A DNA stretch of 21,533 bases from a virus, in IMG/VR virus record IMGVR_UViG_3300001533_003580, positions 1 to 21,533 of that record; one strand, given 5' to 3'. Positions within the stretch are counted from its first letter, which is position 1. Every line of letters begins with the position of its first letter. This document shows, in pieces, positions 20,687 to 21,533 of this stretch. Under the pieces are notes generated by a model. It searched no databases. It was given only the letters and a program-made list of their open reading frames with translations, and was not told where the DNA came from. A program made the position numbers and the translations under genes.

Positions 20687-21533
20687 TTGAGCTGGGAACT
20701 AATAGAAACCTTATAGAAAAGTTTATATCTATAATAGATCCAATTTTACGCTGGTAGAAACTTTAGACAACATTTCAGATGATGTCTATTCAGTATATGC
20801 AGATGCTGACTATATTTATGCTGGTTCAAATGATACTGGGCTCTATATTTATAACCGGTCAGATTTTACTGTAGCAGATATTTTAACAGAAGCTACAGCT
20901 GGTGTTAGGTCAGTATATGCAGACGCTGATTATATTTATAGTGGGGCTGCAGATAGTAGAGTCCGTATCTATAACCGGTCAGATTTTACGCTGGAGGAGA
21001 CTATACTTCTTACAAATGAGATCAATTCAGTATATGCAGATGCTGACTATATTTATGTCGGTAGTTCTGACAATAAAGTTTATGTATACAACAGAAACGA
21101 TTTTAGTTTAGAAACCACCTTAATAGGTGCTAGCAATGATATAACCTCAATATATGCAGATGCTAATTATATATATGCCGGTAGTATTGACAATTCAGCT
21201 CGTATATATAACAGAAGCGATTTTAGTTTAGTAAAAACCTTAACAGATGCTACTAATGCTATACGCTCAGTATATGCCGATGCCGACTATATCTATGTAG
21301 GTAGTAGTGATAGTAATGTCTATATTTATAGTCGATCCGATTTTACTCTAATAGACACTTTAACAGATACTGCTAGTGCTATATGGTCAGTGTATGCAGA
21401 TGCTGATTATATTTATACTGGTTCACAGGATAACAAAGTTTATATTTATGAAGAATTGGTTTTTTCAGTTACAACCCTGAATGCCTCAGATATCAAATAC
21501 AATCAGATGCAATTAAATGGTGAACTTGATTAT
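20687..21533 (+). CDS. Propeller-like 40-residue-repeat fibre protein, frameshifted near its start and cut by window end
   Basis: The frame 20706-21533 is open for 276 codons and runs off the window. It encodes six repeats with SVYADADYIY at 20790, 20910, 21027, 21147, 21267 and 21387, each followed by xGSxDxxVYIYNRSDFTLxxTL. A 40-residue, strand-rich repeat suits blades of a beta-propeller. After the sixth copy it changes to VTTLNASDIKYNQMQLNGEL, like the first strand of a fibronectin-III domain. The frame has no ATG, GTG or TTG in its first ~680 bases. The likely start is TTG 20687 (MSWELIETL), which is in another frame, ends at TAG 20714, and echoes the repeat's FTLVETL; entering the repeats needs a +1 shift in 20706-20716. 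This may be a decayed gene, an assembly error, or a shift site. Position after the wedge gene suggests a receptor-binding fibre. Confidence 0.6.
20790..21449 (+). repeat. Six tandem 117-120 base repeats (propeller blades)
   Basis: The blade core recurs at spacings of 120, 117, 120, 120 and 120 bases. The first and third cores are identical over about 30 bases (20790-20819 and 21027-21056); others differ by a few silent and coding changes. Such direct repeats are liable to recombination and to short-read misassembly. Confidence 0.85.

Noticed and set aside
20358-20690. A 110-codon + strand frame across the end of the adaptor-like gene, the small basic gene and the terminator
   Set aside because: Its product has no family pattern and it runs through a terminator hairpin, while the overlapping frames have good ribosome sites and order.
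20674-20757. A 27-codon frame starting ATG 20674 (MVIIIELGTNRN) as the start of the repeat gene
   Set aside because: It has a suitable ribosome site but ends at TAG before any repeat and its residues do not resemble the repeat pattern; TTG 20687 reads MSWELIETL, which does.
20902-21111. A 69-codon frame inside the fibre repeats
   Set aside because: It is an alternative reading of the repeat DNA; the 40-residue periodic frame with conserved YADADYIY is clearly the coding one.
1-21533. CRISPR arrays, insertion sequences, rRNA genes or a defence island
   Set aside because: No short regular direct repeats with spacers, no transposase motifs or terminal inverted repeats, and no rRNA-like sequence were seen; the only tandem repeats are coding.

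Overview
The window is almost entirely the virion-structure and DNA-packaging module of a tailed phage or prophage with a contractile (myovirus) tail. Every supported gene is on the + strand. Genes are packed tightly, with ATGA/TAATG-type start/stop overlaps and strong AGGAGG-like ribosome binding sites. The sequence is AT-rich with many ATA, AGA and AGG codons. This fits a low-GC Bacillota host, perhaps an anaerobic clostridial or halanaerobial lineage, but the host order cannot be fixed from this window. There is no integrase, repressor or lysis gene here, so temperate versus lytic lifestyle cannot be judged.

Layout. 1-1474: the tail of a small nucleotide-hydrolase/DUF4406-like gene, a ParB-like nuclease-domain gene and a Mom-like DNA modification gene, overlapping end to start. 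1488-1562: an RNA that folds as a complete tRNA cloverleaf with a glycine TCC anticodon and encoded CCA, but with several normally invariant bases changed. 1600-5445: terminase small and large subunits and a portal fused to a Mu gpF-like minor head protein. 5527-5566: terminator-like hairpin. 5612-8423: HK97-type prohead protease with extra domains, then the major capsid protein, followed by a stem-loop. 8514-11654: probable capsid cement protein, connector, neck and tail-terminator proteins. 11675-13639: tail sheath (DUF3383), tail tube (DUF3277) and a two-frame tail assembly chaperone joined by a probable +1 ribosomal frameshift. 13639-20108: tape measure, then a simple baseplate (Dit-like, plug, hub, spike, gp25-like wedge, gpJ-like wedge). 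A strong terminator at 20111 ends that unit. 20171-21533: small tail-fibre-region proteins, another terminator, and a 40-residue-repeat propeller-like fibre gene that has no normal start in its own frame and runs off the window.

How it works together. TerS/TerL recognise and pump DNA through the portal into a capsid built from the HK97-fold protein and matured by the protease. The connector and neck proteins close the head. Sheath and tube polymerise to a length set by the tape measure with help from the frameshifted chaperone. The hub, spike and wedge form the baseplate, and the repeat protein is probably a receptor-binding fibre component. The Mom-like enzyme probably modifies the genome against restriction just before packaging.

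The least explained items are the degenerate tRNA-Gly-like RNA in the late-operon leader, the start-less repeat gene at the 3' end, the CTT-TAA +1 shift site, and the ParB/Mom pair. No stretch longer than 300 bases lacks a gene or gene-like frame.
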